DNA of 17,448 nt from NCBI GenBank assembly GCA_001914705.1, contig MNDB01000011.1, positions 1-17,448 on the forward strand, given 5' to 3'. Source of the DNA: Actinobacteria bacterium 13_2_20CM_68_14 (lineage in GTDB: Bacteria > Actinomycetota > Thermoleophilia > Gaiellales > Gaiellaceae). The notes beneath the pieces are model-generated. The model was not told the DNA's origin. It saw only the letters and a program-made list of their open reading frames with translations, and searched no databases. A program made the position numbers and the translations under genes. Of this stretch, positions 1 through 8,069 are shown one piece after another. Numbering within the stretch: the first letter of the stretch is position 1; every line of letters begins with the position of its first letter.

Positions 1-31
1 ACGTTCCGAGGACGAAGCTACCTTGAGTGAG

Positions 32-199
32 ATGCGTAAGACAATCCCGTTCCGGGCTCGGGCACCACACCGGCATACCAAGGTGACGAGCTACACGCTG
101 CGCCAGCGGGAGGGCATTCCCTACCAGGTCGAGCGCGTGCACTGCAGCCAGTGCAGCCGACTCCTCGGGGAACGTCCACTGCGACGCGCGGTCGCCTAG
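32..199 (+). CDS. Small CxxC (zinc-ribbon-like) protein of unknown function
   Basis: A 55-codon frame that I do not recognise as a named family. It is basic, with a His-rich patch (PHRHT, about residues 12-16) and one Cys-x2-Cys pair (CSQC, about residues 38-41) in a VERVHCSQCSRLLGERPL context. That could be one knuckle of a zinc ribbon. Codons mostly end in G or C, as in the neighbouring genes. ATG 32 is chosen as the first ATG, but the frame stays open to the left window edge and contains a TTG at 23, so the gene may start earlier or outside the window. No good ribosome binding site is visible. Its TAG stop overlaps the sirtuin's TAG stop on the other strand (shared CTAG, 196-199). This precise end-to-end fit supports it being real. 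Confidence 0.5.
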   Translation: MRKTIPFRARAPHRHTKVTSYTLRQREGIPYQVERVHCSQCSRLLGERPLRRAVA

Positions 200-939
200 T
201 TGGCCCCCAACTCCGCGGCAACCCCGCGGAGGATCTCTCCGGCGTTCCCTTCCACCTTCAGCTCGGCTCGCCCGTCGTAGGGCGTCCGACCCTTGTTGAC
301 GATCGCAACGCGGCCGCCGGCCGAGAGTGTCTCTTCTGGGAGCGCGGCGACAGGATGCACTTCGAGTGAGGACCCGACCACGAGCAGCAGCCGCGCCCGC
401 CGTGCGAGCTCGAAGGCCCGCTCGATCGCAGCGGCCGGTAGCAGCTCGCCGAAGAAGACGACGTCGGGCTTGAGGATCGCGCCGCAGTTGTCGCAAGGCG
501 GAGCATCCGCGCGCTCGAGCTTGGCCACGACCGCAGCCCGCGGATACAAGGAGCCGCAAGCCGGACACGTCGCCGTGCGGATCGACCCATGAACCTCGAC
601 GAGGTTGCGGCTGCCGGCACGCTCGTGCAGGAGGTCGATGTTCTGGGTGACGACAGCCTCGACCAAGCCGGCCTCCTCGAGCGCGGCGAGCGCGCGATGG
701 GCGGCATTGGGCTCAGCCTCGGCCAGCATCGCGATCCGCGGCTTGTAGAACCGCCAGACCTTGATGGGATCGGCCCGGAAGGCAGGAAGCGAGGCGTATT
801 CGGCCGGGTCGAACTCCGCCCAGATCCCGGTCGGCGAGCGGAAGTCCTGGATCCCGCTCTCGGTCGAGACGCCTGCTCCGGTCAGCACGACGCACGGCTG
901 ATTCGCCCTGATCAGGCGGGCGAGGGCGGGCGCGTCCAC
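196..939 (-). CDS. NAD-dependent protein deacylase, sirtuin (Sir2/CobB family)
   Basis: About 247 residues, the usual size of a single-domain bacterial sirtuin. It removes acyl groups from protein lysines using NAD, probably in the cytoplasm. Numbered from GTG 939: Rossmann motif GAGVS (21-25), substrate/NAD loop GIQDFR (29-34), TQNID (98-102), catalytic His117 in EVHGS, zinc cysteines 125/128 and 149/152 as two CxxC pairs about 20 residues apart, then KPDVVFFGE, GSSLEVHP and a closing NKG motif. The only other in-frame start, ATG 1026, would bury 80 bases inside the divergent thioesterase gene, so GTG 939 is preferred. That leaves only 7 bases between the two start codons. There is no Shine-Dalgarno, so it may be leaderless. 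Sirtuins in acyl-CoA-rich bacteria often control acyl-CoA synthetases. Any link to the fatty-acid genes here is inference. Confidence 0.93.
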   Translation of the reverse strand: MDAPALARLIRANQPCVVLTGAGVSTESGIQDFRSPTGIWAEFDPAEYASLPAFRADPIKVWRFYKPRIAMLAEAEPNAAHRALAALEEAGLVEAVVTQNIDLLHERAGSRNLVEVHGSIRTATCPACGSLYPRAAVVAKLERADAPPCDNCGAILKPDVVFFGELLPAAAIERAFELARRARLLLVVGSSLEVHPVAALPEETLSAGGRVAIVNKGRTPYDGRAELKVEGNAGEILRGVAAELGAN

Positions 940-946
940 GGCGCCG

Positions 947-1372
947 ATGGTAGAGAGTTCAACCGTGGACTTCGGCTTCTCGACCGAGGTGAAGGTTCGC
1001 TTCGCCGAGACGGACGCGCAGGGCATCGCGCATCACGCCGTCTACCTCGTCTGGTTCGAGGTCGCGCGGATCGAGTACCTCGCCCGCTTTCGCGGCGGCT
1101 ACCCGGCGCTGCAGGCCGAGGGCATCGAAGCGCTGACGCTCGACGCAAACGTCAGCTTTCGAGCGCCTGCCCGCTTCGACGACCGGCTGGTGATCTCCGC
1201 GCGCTGCGGCGACGTTCGCGGGGCGCGCTTCCGCTTCGACTATCGCGTCGAGCGGAACGGCGAGTTGATCGCAGAGGGATGGACGGGCCACGCCTGCGCT
1301 GATGCCAGCACGCTGAAGCCGACCCGGGTACCGGTTTGGCTTGTCGAAGCGATTTCGGAGGTCGAAGGGTGA
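947..1372 (+). CDS. Hotdog-fold acyl-CoA thioesterase (4HBT/YbgC type)
   Basis: A 141-residue hotdog protein, the usual length for 4-hydroxybenzoyl-CoA/YbgC-type thioesterases, which hydrolyse acyl-CoA to free acid and CoA in the cytoplasm. The diagnostic N-terminal motif is clear: VRFAETDAQGIAHHAVYLVW, with the catalytic-type Asp in TDAQG and the HH-x-x-Y-L segment of the central helix. ATG 947 gives the longest frame but has no ribosome site. GTG 965 has AGAGAG about 8 bases upstream and is an alternative that removes six residues. The gene is divergent from the sirtuin (7 bases between starts) and converges on the VanW gene with a 31-base gap. The substrate cannot be read from sequence, but the two acyl-CoA dehydrogenases and the CoA ligase in the window make an acyl-CoA role reasonable. 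Confidence 0.88.
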   Translation: MVESSTVDFGFSTEVKVRFAETDAQGIAHHAVYLVWFEVARIEYLARFRGGYPALQAEGIEALTLDANVSFRAPARFDDRLVISARCGDVRGARFRFDYRVERNGELIAEGWTGHACADASTLKPTRVPVWLVEAISEVEG

Positions 1373-1403
1373 CCCGTCGTCGACGAGATCGCGAAGGCCG
1401 AAG

Positions 1404-3266
1404 CTACGGCCCGGTCGTCGTCGTGGTAGTTGTCGTGGTAGTGGTGGTCGTCGTCGTCGGCGGCGGCTTTTTTTTCTTCCGTGCGGGCAGGGGCTTCGGC
1501 TTCGTCCCGACGAGCACGAGCTTGGGCTGGCTCCGGTACGACGAGTACCAGGTGTCGTCGTAGACCAGCTTCCCGCGCCTGTAGACCAGCCGCCGGACGC
1601 TGGTCGAGCGCGACGGCTCGCCGCCTTCGACGACGACCGTGCGGCCCTCGGTGAGGCTCGGGTCCGGCTCATGCTTCACCGGCGCGGGCCCTGTGTCGAC
1701 GAGCGGCCTCGCGTGGGTGACGACGCGGCGATGCTGTGGCGTTCCGTAGAGCCCCACCGTCAGCGAGTAGGAGCCGACGAAGGTCCGGAGGAGGAGCCAG
1801 TGCGACGTGTCGTTGACGAAGCGGAGGTCGACGTCCGGGTAGTTCACGGTCGCATCGCGGCCGAGCGGGTAGTGGCTGATGTAGAGGGCGTGGTTCGTGC
1901 GTGAGGTGATCTTCAGCCCCGCCTCGTAGGCGGAGTTGAAGACGGTGGTCGAGACCTGGCAGACGCCGCCCCCGAGGCCCGTCCCCAATTCGCCGTTGAT
2001 GATCACGGGCGCCTCGCGGAAACCCTTTGCCGCGGTGCGCGCACCCGTCGCTTGGTTGAACGAGAAGGTCGCCCCGGGAGCGATCAGGTGCCCATCGAGC
2101 AGCCGCGACACGAGCTGGACGTTGTGGATGCGATTCGCATCGCCGCCGTAAATCGTCTCGTAGCTTCCGACGAGGCCGCGAATACCCATCGCTCGGGCCT
2201 CGCGGGTCGTCCGCCCCGGCTTCGCCGTCGAGACGACGATGCGCGCCGTGCGTTGGTTTTGCGAGAGCGCCGCGGCAAGCAGGTTCGCGGACGTGGCCGC
2301 GACATCGAGCCTCCGTCCAACGCGCGACGGGATGATTCCGACGTCGCCGCCCGGCGAGGCCGCGAAACCGGCGTTTCGGGCCGGCCGGTCGAGCGCTCTG
2401 CCGAGCCGCGCGAAGTAGCGGTCGGCTCCTGGACCGCCGATTCCCAGCGTCGTCGTCCCGCGGTCGGGCAGGGCGAGCATCGCCCGCAGCCGGTGGGGCG
2501 CGATCGTCCAGTGGACGCCCCGCCAGCGCATCTGCACAGGCCCCGAGAGGGCGGTGCGCACACCTGTGGCGGCAGCGGCGAGCTGTGCGGCCGAGACGGC
2601 GGTCGGCTCCCTCCTGACAGGCAGGACGACGGGTTGCCGCGAGAACCCGGCCAGCGCGGCCACGACGATGCTCGCGGCCGCGGGTCGGTCCAGCTTCCGG
2701 CCGGCGGTTCCGCTGATCACCACGGGCACTAGACCGCGAAGGCGGAGCTGAGGATCGCGGTGGGGCCGGTAGACCGCCCGTCCAAAGCGGCTGAGCTCGT
2801 ACCCGAGCGCAGCCTCGTACACCTGCGTCGGCGGCGCGAACTGGGCGCCGAAGACTCTGACACCGATGCGTCGAAAGCCTCGCAGCGGCCCAAATCCGTC
2901 CCCGTGGCGCCGCGCCAGCTCGACGGCGGCATGCCAGTCCGCGTGGACGCCCAGTTGCTGCGGGGCCAGCCGCCAGCGCCGGTCGCCTGCAACGAAGGTC
3001 ACCGGAACCCGCTCGAGGCTGCGCGCCCGCCGCTCGAGGAGCCGCTGCGCCGCATCGGGTTTCATGCCGCCGACGTTGACGCCGTCGATCTGCACGCCGG
3101 CGGCGATCCGCTCCGGCGAGCCCGCGAAGACGAGCCCGAGCGCGGAGCCGATCACGGCCAGGACCAGGAATCCGAGCGCGCCGCGCTGGACGCGCACGCG
3201 CGTCGAGGTCTTCCGCTTGCGCCGGGCTCGGGCGCGTGCGGAAGCGGCGCGTGAGTCCGCAACCAC
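1404..3266 (-). CDS. Membrane-anchored VanW-family protein with peptidoglycan-binding-like repeats
   Basis: 620 residues. A short Arg/Lys-rich cytoplasmic end (1-28) precedes one membrane helix (about 29-49), so the rest lies outside the membrane. After it comes a VNVGGMKPDAA segment typical of the PG_binding_4 domain that precedes VanW, probably with a second copy in the middle. The VanW domain spans about 367-495, with ETIYGG, PGATFSFN, the GGGVCQVSTTVFN signature and HYPLGRDATVNYPDVDL. The next section is beta-rich and perhaps G5-like, ending in KLVYDDTWYSSY. The end is low complexity: four Lys, three Pro, fifteen Thr, Gly-Pro. The family is named after a vancomycin-resistance cluster gene, but its biochemical role is unknown and this copy has no van genes around it. 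A cell-wall role is the family-level inference. ATG 3266 is the first start before the basic stretch. Confidence 0.9.
   Translation of the reverse strand: MVADSRAASARARARRKRKTSTRVRVQRGALGFLVLAVIGSALGLVFAGSPERIAAGVQIDGVNVGGMKPDAAQRLLERRARSLERVPVTFVAGDRRWRLAPQQLGVHADWHAAVELARRHGDGFGPLRGFRRIGVRVFGAQFAPPTQVYEAALGYELSRFGRAVYRPHRDPQLRLRGLVPVVISGTAGRKLDRPAAASIVVAALAGFSRQPVVLPVRREPTAVSAAQLAAAATGVRTALSGPVQMRWRGVHWTIAPHRLRAMLALPDRGTTTLGIGGPGADRYFARLGRALDRPARNAGFAASPGGDVGIIPSRVGRRLDVAATSANLLAAALSQNQRTARIVVSTAKPGRTTREARAMGIRGLVGSYETIYGGDANRIHNVQLVSRLLDGHLIAPGATFSFNQATGARTAAKGFREAPVIINGELGTGLGGGVCQVSTTVFNSAYEAGLKITSRTNHALYISHYPLGRDATVNYPDVDLRFVNDTSHWLLLRTFVGSYSLTVGLYGTPQHRRVVTHARPLVDTGPAPVKHEPDPSLTEGRTVVVEGGEPSRSTSVRRLVYRRGKLVYDDTWYSSYRSQPKLVLVGTKPKPLPARKKKKPPPTTTTTTTTTTTTTTTGP
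1413..1457. repeat. Threonine-codon microsatellite at the 3' end of the VanW gene
   Basis: Fifteen consecutive ACN codons on the minus strand, using ACC, ACG, ACT and ACA mixed together. Because the third base varies, the repeat looks maintained at protein level as a Thr tail rather than as a pure slippage tract. Thr/Pro tails are common on actinobacterial surface proteins and can be flexible or glycosylated wall spacers, which is inference here. Confidence 0.85.
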
Positions 3267-3324
3267 GAAGGCGCGAAGTCTAGCGGCGCCGGAGGCCGTT
3301 TTTAAGGGTGCTAGATCTGCCTTG

Positions 3325-3498
3325 GCAGAAGGCGTCGCTTACGACGCCGACCAGAAGAGGTCGCGCCGACATGGCGGCGCGACCGCTCAACCCGGGCCCG
3401 CGATGAGCAAGGGCTTCTTCGCTAGCCATCCCGAGGCAGAAGGCGTCGCTTGCGACGCCGACCAGAACCCGGGCCCGCGATGAGCAAGGCCTTCTTCG

Positions 3499-3514
<16 letters not shown>
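3325..3514. repeat. Tandem intergenic repeat: two copies (B and A) of the two-hairpin element, 77/111-bp period
   Basis: This fills the gap between the VanW start and the ACAD1 stop. A 47-base block at 3391-3437 recurs at 3468-3514 with two changes (period 77). A palindromic block begins at 3331 and again at 3442 (period 111). Copy B reads, on the plus strand: hairpin 2 (3331-3348), spacer GACCAGAAGA, a perfect 10-bp inverted repeat (3359-3368/3375-3384, arm GGTCGCGCCG), then GCTCAACCCGGGCCCG. Copy A has hairpin 2 (3442-3449/3452-3459, arm GGCGTCGC) and GACCAGAA, then runs directly into CCCGGGCCCG. The 34-base period difference is the size of the second hairpin block, so copy A looks like B with that hairpin removed. 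The right copy contains the last codons and stop of ACAD1. Related copies lie at about 4754, 13310 and 15042. Confidence 0.9.
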
Positions 3515-4674
<1,160 letters not shown>

Positions 4675-4676
4675 GA

Positions 4677-4696
4677 TTGACTCGCGAGTCAATATA
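4677..4696 (-). promoter_or_regulatory. Perfect 16-bp palindromic operator with adjoining -10 box ahead of ACAD1
   Basis: TTGACTCGCGAGTCAA (4677-4692) is a perfect palindrome ending two bases before the GTG start of ACAD1. On the minus strand a TATATT hexamer (4691-4696, overlapping the palindrome edge by two bases) can serve as the -10 box. The start point would then fall inside the palindrome, a classic repressor arrangement with a very short or absent leader. Size and symmetry fit a TetR-type dimer. A FadR-like TetR is encoded at 10563-11180, but nothing shows that it binds here. No convincing -35 box is visible. Confidence 0.65.
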
Positions 4697-4753
4697 GACG
4701 CCGTCGCAGCCCAAGAACCTCTCAGAAAGAGTCAGCGGCATCGGTGCTGCCGG

Positions 4754-4819
4754 CCGGGATTAGCCGGACGCCCCGGCAAAGCCGGGACGTCCTCCGGGTC
4801 GGCGTCGCAAGCGAGCGCC
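4754..4819 (-). repeat. Two-hairpin intergenic repeat, copy D (between the enolase-like gene and ACAD1)
   Basis: Read on the minus strand, it starts six bases after the enolase-like stop. Hairpin 2 has arms 4811-4819 and 4801-4808 (GGCG/TCGC against GCGA/CGCC, one bulged base, TT loop). The spacer is GACCCGGA. Hairpin 1 has a 5-bp outer stem (GGACG/CGTCC), a T-G wobble, a 6-bp inner stem (CCCGGC/GCCGGG) and a TTT loop (4766-4792). The 3' flank is GGCTAATCCCGG. The order and spacing match copies C (15042) and E (13310), but the stem bases differ in a compensating manner. It may end or stabilise the enolase-like transcript, and it separates that gene from the ACAD1 operator. Confidence 0.85.
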
Positions 4820-4824
4820 TTGGA

Positions 4825-5841
4825 TCAACGAAAACCGGCGCCGTTCGAGGCCGCCGGCAGCGGACTCGAAGGCAGCCCTGGGCGCGGCTCGCGCTCGTTG
4901 TAGCCGCCGGGAGCCACGTCGTTCGGCCCGTCCGGGTTGAAGAGCGACGCCAGGTGCTGGATCTGTCCGCGCCCAGGCCCGAGCTCGAACATGCCGCCGC
5001 CGTAGAGATCGATCGCATGGGCCGCGCAGTAGTCGTAGAAGTCGAGTAGCTCGCGGACAAAGCCGAAGCGAGAGGGCTTCACGTTCAGCGTTCGTGGTGG
5101 AAACGCGAGACCCTCGACGTCGGCGACGGAGTGAATCGGCGCATCCCAGGTGATCCGGTCGCGGTGGGGCCGCAAGACCTCCTCGGTCTCGCCCGTCGAC
5201 GCCGGGTCTTCGAGCCAGGCCTCCGGAAAGCCCTCGGCGACGCGGCGATAGAGCGGAACGTCGGGCGGCGCCGCGTCCGGATCCGAGTAGAAGGCCTTGT
5301 AGTCGACGATGTCGACGGTTCCAGTCGCGGCCAGCTCTTGAACGAGCTCGTCCGTCCACCCGCTTCCGGGGTCGAGCTTGAAGCGCAGCTCGGGGTAGAG
5401 CTCCAGCCGGCGCCGCAGCGGCTCGGCCGAGGGTGGATCACCGAGACCGGGCGAGACGACGAAGGTCACCGGCCGTGGCGTCCGGCCCAGCGCCTCAGCG
5501 AGCGAGCGCCCCGCCTGCCGCAGAGCGAGGTCGAGCGCGGCACTCTCGTAGGCCCAGCGCTTGTGCGGCTCCTCGATCTCGAGCGCCGAGGAGAAGGACT
5601 CGAGGATCCAGGCTCCGCTCAACGGGCGGCTGGGACCAGCCGCCAGCTCGCGATCGTGCGCCTCCGCGTACCACGTGACGTCCTCGCCGAGACCTTCCTC
5701 CCCACCCCCTACCAGGCGGACGAGCGTCGTCACCCGGATGAAATCGCGCGTCACCGGTTCTTCGAGCCGTTCGAGCCGGTAGTCCTCGATCTCGAGTGGC
5801 AGCTCGGCGATCCGCGCGTATGTACCGGTGAGCCGACTCAC
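4825..5841 (-). CDS. Enolase-superfamily protein (mandelate racemase/muconate cycloisomerase-like)
   Basis: 338 residues from GTG 5841, the normal size of the superfamily. Members form an enolate from a carboxylate substrate with a Mg ion held at the end of a TIM barrel. An N-terminal capping domain (about 1-110) precedes the barrel. Candidate active-site residues by strand order: Lys155 (RFKLD), Asp180 (VDIVDYK), Glu211 (WLEDP), Asp233 (ITWDAP) and Lys255 (LNVKPSRFG). The C-terminal part carries YGGGMFELGPGRGQIQHLASLF and NDVAPGGYN. The usual KxK pair on strand 2 is reduced to one Lys, and strand 3 reads DYK rather than the more usual DxN, so the reaction is not predictable; a dipeptide epimerase, o-succinylbenzoate synthase or catalytically changed paralogue are all possible. 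The open frame extends to 6090, but that part overlaps the next gene and is Arg/Thr-rich noise. ACAD1 follows on the same strand after copy D. Confidence 0.82.
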   Translation of the reverse strand: MSRLTGTYARIAELPLEIEDYRLERLEEPVTRDFIRVTTLVRLVGGGEEGLGEDVTWYAEAHDRELAAGPSRPLSGAWILESFSSALEIEEPHKRWAYESAALDLALRQAGRSLAEALGRTPRPVTFVVSPGLGDPPSAEPLRRRLELYPELRFKLDPGSGWTDELVQELAATGTVDIVDYKAFYSDPDAAPPDVPLYRRVAEGFPEAWLEDPASTGETEEVLRPHRDRITWDAPIHSVADVEGLAFPPRTLNVKPSRFGFVRELLDFYDYCAAHAIDLYGGGMFELGPGRGQIQHLASLFNPDGPNDVAPGGYNEREPRPGLPSSPLPAASNGAGFR

Positions 5842-5923
5842 GCCTTCGACCCTACAAAAGCGAAGTGCCCCGGTGCCCCGGGGCTCTTCCCAGAAAGCGG
5901 TCAGGCGCTCGCGGCGCCTCGGT

Positions 5924-6334
5924 TCACTTCTTGCCGTGGCCTTTGTTGTTGGCTTGGTGCTTGGCCTTGGCGGCGTTCTGATGGTGCTTGCCCTTGCCCT
6001 GGTGCTTGCCCTCGCCCTGATGCTTGTTCTTCTTCGCACTCGCCGTGGTCGCAGGCGGGCACGGGTGGGTGTCGTCGACGACGAAGTCACCGTGGCGAAG
6101 ATGTGCTTTCACGGCATGGCGAGAGATCCGAATCTTCACCCAAGGATGCTTCTTGGAATGAGTCCGGTGGCAAACGGTCACCTTTTTGCCGGGGTACTGG
6201 CTCGCGGCTGCGGGACCGAGATCGAGCGCGCGTATGCCTGCAACCGCTGCCGAGGCAAGAGCGGCACCGGTCAAGAGCGTCGCCACGCCGGCAACGACCA
6301 GACGTAAGCGGCGATGAGTCCAGATCGATTTCAT
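5924..6334 (-). CDS. Small secreted protein with a CH-x(n)-CP domain and His/Lys-rich tail
   Basis: 136 residues from ATG 6334, which has a strong AGGAGG eight bases upstream. An N-terminal signal or membrane helix (about residues 9-32, VVAGVATLLTGAALASAAVAG) is followed by a compact region of about 45 residues: KVTVCHRTHSKKHPWVKIRI, then HAVKAHLRHGDF and HPCPP. This resembles a short module seen in many bacterial extracellular proteins (pattern VCH-T-S...I-V...A-AHL-HGD...CP), recalled from memory. Two Cys could form one disulfide, and the clustered His may bind metal. The last 35 or so residues are a Lys/His/Gly/Asn/Gln tail with repeated KHQGEG/KGK units, which could bind nucleic acid, metal or wall polymers. 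The function is unknown. It follows the O-antigen-ligase-like gene by 73 bases on the same strand. The upstream ATG at 6394 lacks a spaced ribosome site and would spoil the signal peptide. Confidence 0.8.
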   Translation of the reverse strand: MKSIWTHRRLRLVVAGVATLLTGAALASAAVAGIRALDLGPAAASQYPGKKVTVCHRTHSKKHPWVKIRISRHAVKAHLRHGDFVVDDTHPCPPATTASAKKNKHQGEGKHQGKGKHHQNAAKAKHQANNKGHGKK

Positions 6335-6342
6335 TTCTTGAC

Positions 6343-6348
6343 CCTCCT
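6343..6348 (-). promoter_or_regulatory. Shine-Dalgarno AGGAGG fixing the secreted-protein start
   Basis: AGGAGG on the minus strand, eight bases before ATG 6334. It is one of the few consensus ribosome sites in this window and decides the start against the longer frame from 6394. Confidence 0.8.
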
Positions 6349-6407
6349 GGAGATCGAATGCGGGGCACCGCAGTTCGACGTGTCCATCGACCATTCTTGC
6401 AAAGTTC

Positions 6408-8069
6408 TCAACCCCCTCCTAAGTGGATTGGCTCCAACGGGTTCAGGCGGTGGGCTTGCTCGACAGCCCGCCTTTGCGCTCCTCCTCGGGTGACCAGGGC
6501 CAAGTCGACCCACGAATCCCAGTCGGACGAGTCCTTCCGAAGCGCAGTCTGAAAGTCACGTCTGGCTCCGTCTAGGTCTCCCTGTGAGAGCAGGGCCTCT
6601 CCGTGCAGGCGCCAGGGCTCGGGCGACCACGGAACGAGGCGCTTGGCCCAGCGCGCATCGCGCGCCGCCCGGGCCGGCTGGTCTGCATCGAGCGATGCGC
6701 TCGCGGCGGCGAGCGTCTGATTGCCCGCGAGAGCCCCAAGCGTGAGCAGGGAAAGCAGGACTGCGGCGCCGATTCCGGCCACCCGCGCCTTGTGGTGGAG
6801 GGGAGGCCTCGGTTCGCGCCCGGCGAGGATCAGCAGCGCAACCGCACATCCCAGCCCGGCGAGCGTGACGGCTGGCAGCTCCCAGTCCCAGTCCTGAGCG
6901 GCGTGGACCAGATACGCGACGTAGCCTCCGAACGCCGGTGCCGCGAGCGGCTGCTTCCGAGAAATCAGGCCGGCTGCAACCGGGAGCGCGAGCAGCGCCG
7001 CGAGCAACCCGAGCCCTACCGGCCCAAGCTCGGCCAGGGTCTCGAGATAGAGGCTGTGGGCGTCGAGAACCGGTAGGTCAGCCGGCCGCGAACGCAGCCA
7101 CTCGCGCTGGAAGCTTCCTGCACCAGAGCCGAGCCATGGATGCTGCTGGTAATCCCGCCAGGCGACGTGCCAGTACTGAGCGCGGCTGCTCCCCGAGAGG
7201 CTGAAGAGGCGCCGGCTCCGGTCCGCCTTGACGGAGGGCGCCGCGTGGGAGAACTCCCGAATGGCGCCGCCCGGGCCGCCGACACGAACGAGCGCGATCC
7301 CGCCCGCGCAAATCACCACAATCGCGATCCCGAGCATGATTCGCCGCGACATTCGCGGCACGGTGAGTCCTAGGGCAGCGATCCCACCGGCGGCCAGCGC
7401 CAGCCAGGCGCCGCGGCTGTACGTGAAGTAGAGCGTCGGCGCGAGCACGAAGACGGGGGCCGCGGCGAAGGGTCGCCGCAGCCGCACTGCGAGACCCAGC
7501 GCAAGCACGATGCCGATTGCCGCCAACAGCCCGAGCGCGTTCGAGTATCCGAGCGGGGCGGCCAGCCGCCTGGTCGCATCGGCGGAGACAGAAGCGACGT
7601 CATACGACCCTGGGCCGCCGAACGCCCGTAGGGAGAGGGCCCAGACCCCGACCAGGGAGATGGCCGCGAGCAGACCGAAGAGGAAGCGTGTTACCTGGCT
7701 CCGGTCGAGCAGGAGGAAGGCCGCGACAGCGGAGAGGTAAAGAAGGAGGCGCTCGGCATCGAGCACGGAGGCGCTGACATCGTTCGACCAGGCGGCCGAA
7801 AGCCAAGTCCACGCGGCAAAAGCACCAAGCAGGCCGAGAAAAGCGCGCGCCAAGCCGTTCGGAGCTCTGGCCTGGCCTACTACGAGGGCGGTTCCGACGA
7901 TGACGAGCGGCAAGAGGGTGCTCCAACCCCACGAGGTCGCGTCGAAGCCTCCGTTGTCGAGCGCCATGCCGCCGACGAGCGCCAGCGGCAGGATGACCGG
8001 GCCGACCGCGCGAGCGCGTCCATAGACTTGCCCCGTGGACTTCGAGCTGACCGACGAGCAACGACTCAT
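6408..8069 (-). CDS. O-antigen ligase/polymerase-like (Wzy/WaaL) membrane protein with TPR-like tail
   Basis: A polytopic membrane protein with about ten or more hydrophobic helices. The family transfers or polymerises glycan chains carried on undecaprenyl lipid at the outer face of the membrane. Marks: YFTYSRGAW (about residues 213-221) before a helix, a large external loop with SRRLFSLSGSSRAQYWHVAW and HPWLGSGAGSF, and the conserved DAHSLYLETLAELGPVGL (about 335-352). Its His is likely catalytic by family analogy. The C-terminus (about 490-550) is soluble with TPR-like helices (DGARRDFQTALRKDSSDW...). The start is uncertain. ATG 7967 is non-overlapping but cuts a hydrophobic segment (AVGPVILPLALVGG) that looks like the first helix. 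ATG 8069 keeps it but overlaps the divergent ACAD2 start by 35 bases. I extend to 8069 with low certainty. The frame beyond, to 8315, is antisense to ACAD2 and rejected. The neighbours are not polysaccharide genes. Confidence 0.82.
   Translation of the reverse strand: MSRCSSVSSKSTGQVYGRARAVGPVILPLALVGGMALDNGGFDATSWGWSTLLPLVIVGTALVVGQARAPNGLARAFLGLLGAFAAWTWLSAAWSNDVSASVLDAERLLLYLSAVAAFLLLDRSQVTRFLFGLLAAISLVGVWALSLRAFGGPGSYDVASVSADATRRLAAPLGYSNALGLLAAIGIVLALGLAVRLRRPFAAAPVFVLAPTLYFTYSRGAWLALAAGGIAALGLTVPRMSRRIMLGIAIVVICAGGIALVRVGGPGGAIREFSHAAPSVKADRSRRLFSLSGSSRAQYWHVAWRDYQQHPWLGSGAGSFQREWLRSRPADLPVLDAHSLYLETLAELGPVGLGLLAALLALPVAAGLISRKQPLAAPAFGGYVAYLVHAAQDWDWELPAVTLAGLGCAVALLILAGREPRPPLHHKARVAGIGAAVLLSLLTLGALAGNQTLAAASASLDADQPARAARDARWAKRLVPWSPEPWRLHGEALLSQGDLDGARRDFQTALRKDSSDWDSWVDLALVTRGGAQRRAVEQAHRLNPLEPIHLGGG

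Noticed and set aside
1413..1457. GTC/GTG-rich plus-strand tract as a regulatory or CRISPR-like repeat
   Set aside because: It is the reverse complement of a Thr codon run at the end of the VanW gene, with no spacers.
1404..3266. VanW as a vancomycin-resistance determinant
   Set aside because: The family name is historical. There are no vanR/S/H/A/X genes and VanW proteins are widespread in non-resistant bacteria.
4677..4692. TTG 4692 as the ACAD1 start codon
   Set aside because: It would put the first codons inside a perfect palindrome just after a -10-like box. GTG 4674 starts nearer the conserved domain.
5903..5919. Hairpin AGGCGC/GCGCCT after the secreted-protein gene as a terminator
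   Set aside because: Only a 6-bp stem with no T-run on the minus strand. It is too weak to call in GC-rich DNA.
5842..6090. N-terminal extension of the enolase-like frame
   Set aside because: It is Arg/Thr-rich, has no family similarity and overlaps the well-supported secreted-protein gene in another frame of the same strand. GTG 5841 gives the normal length.
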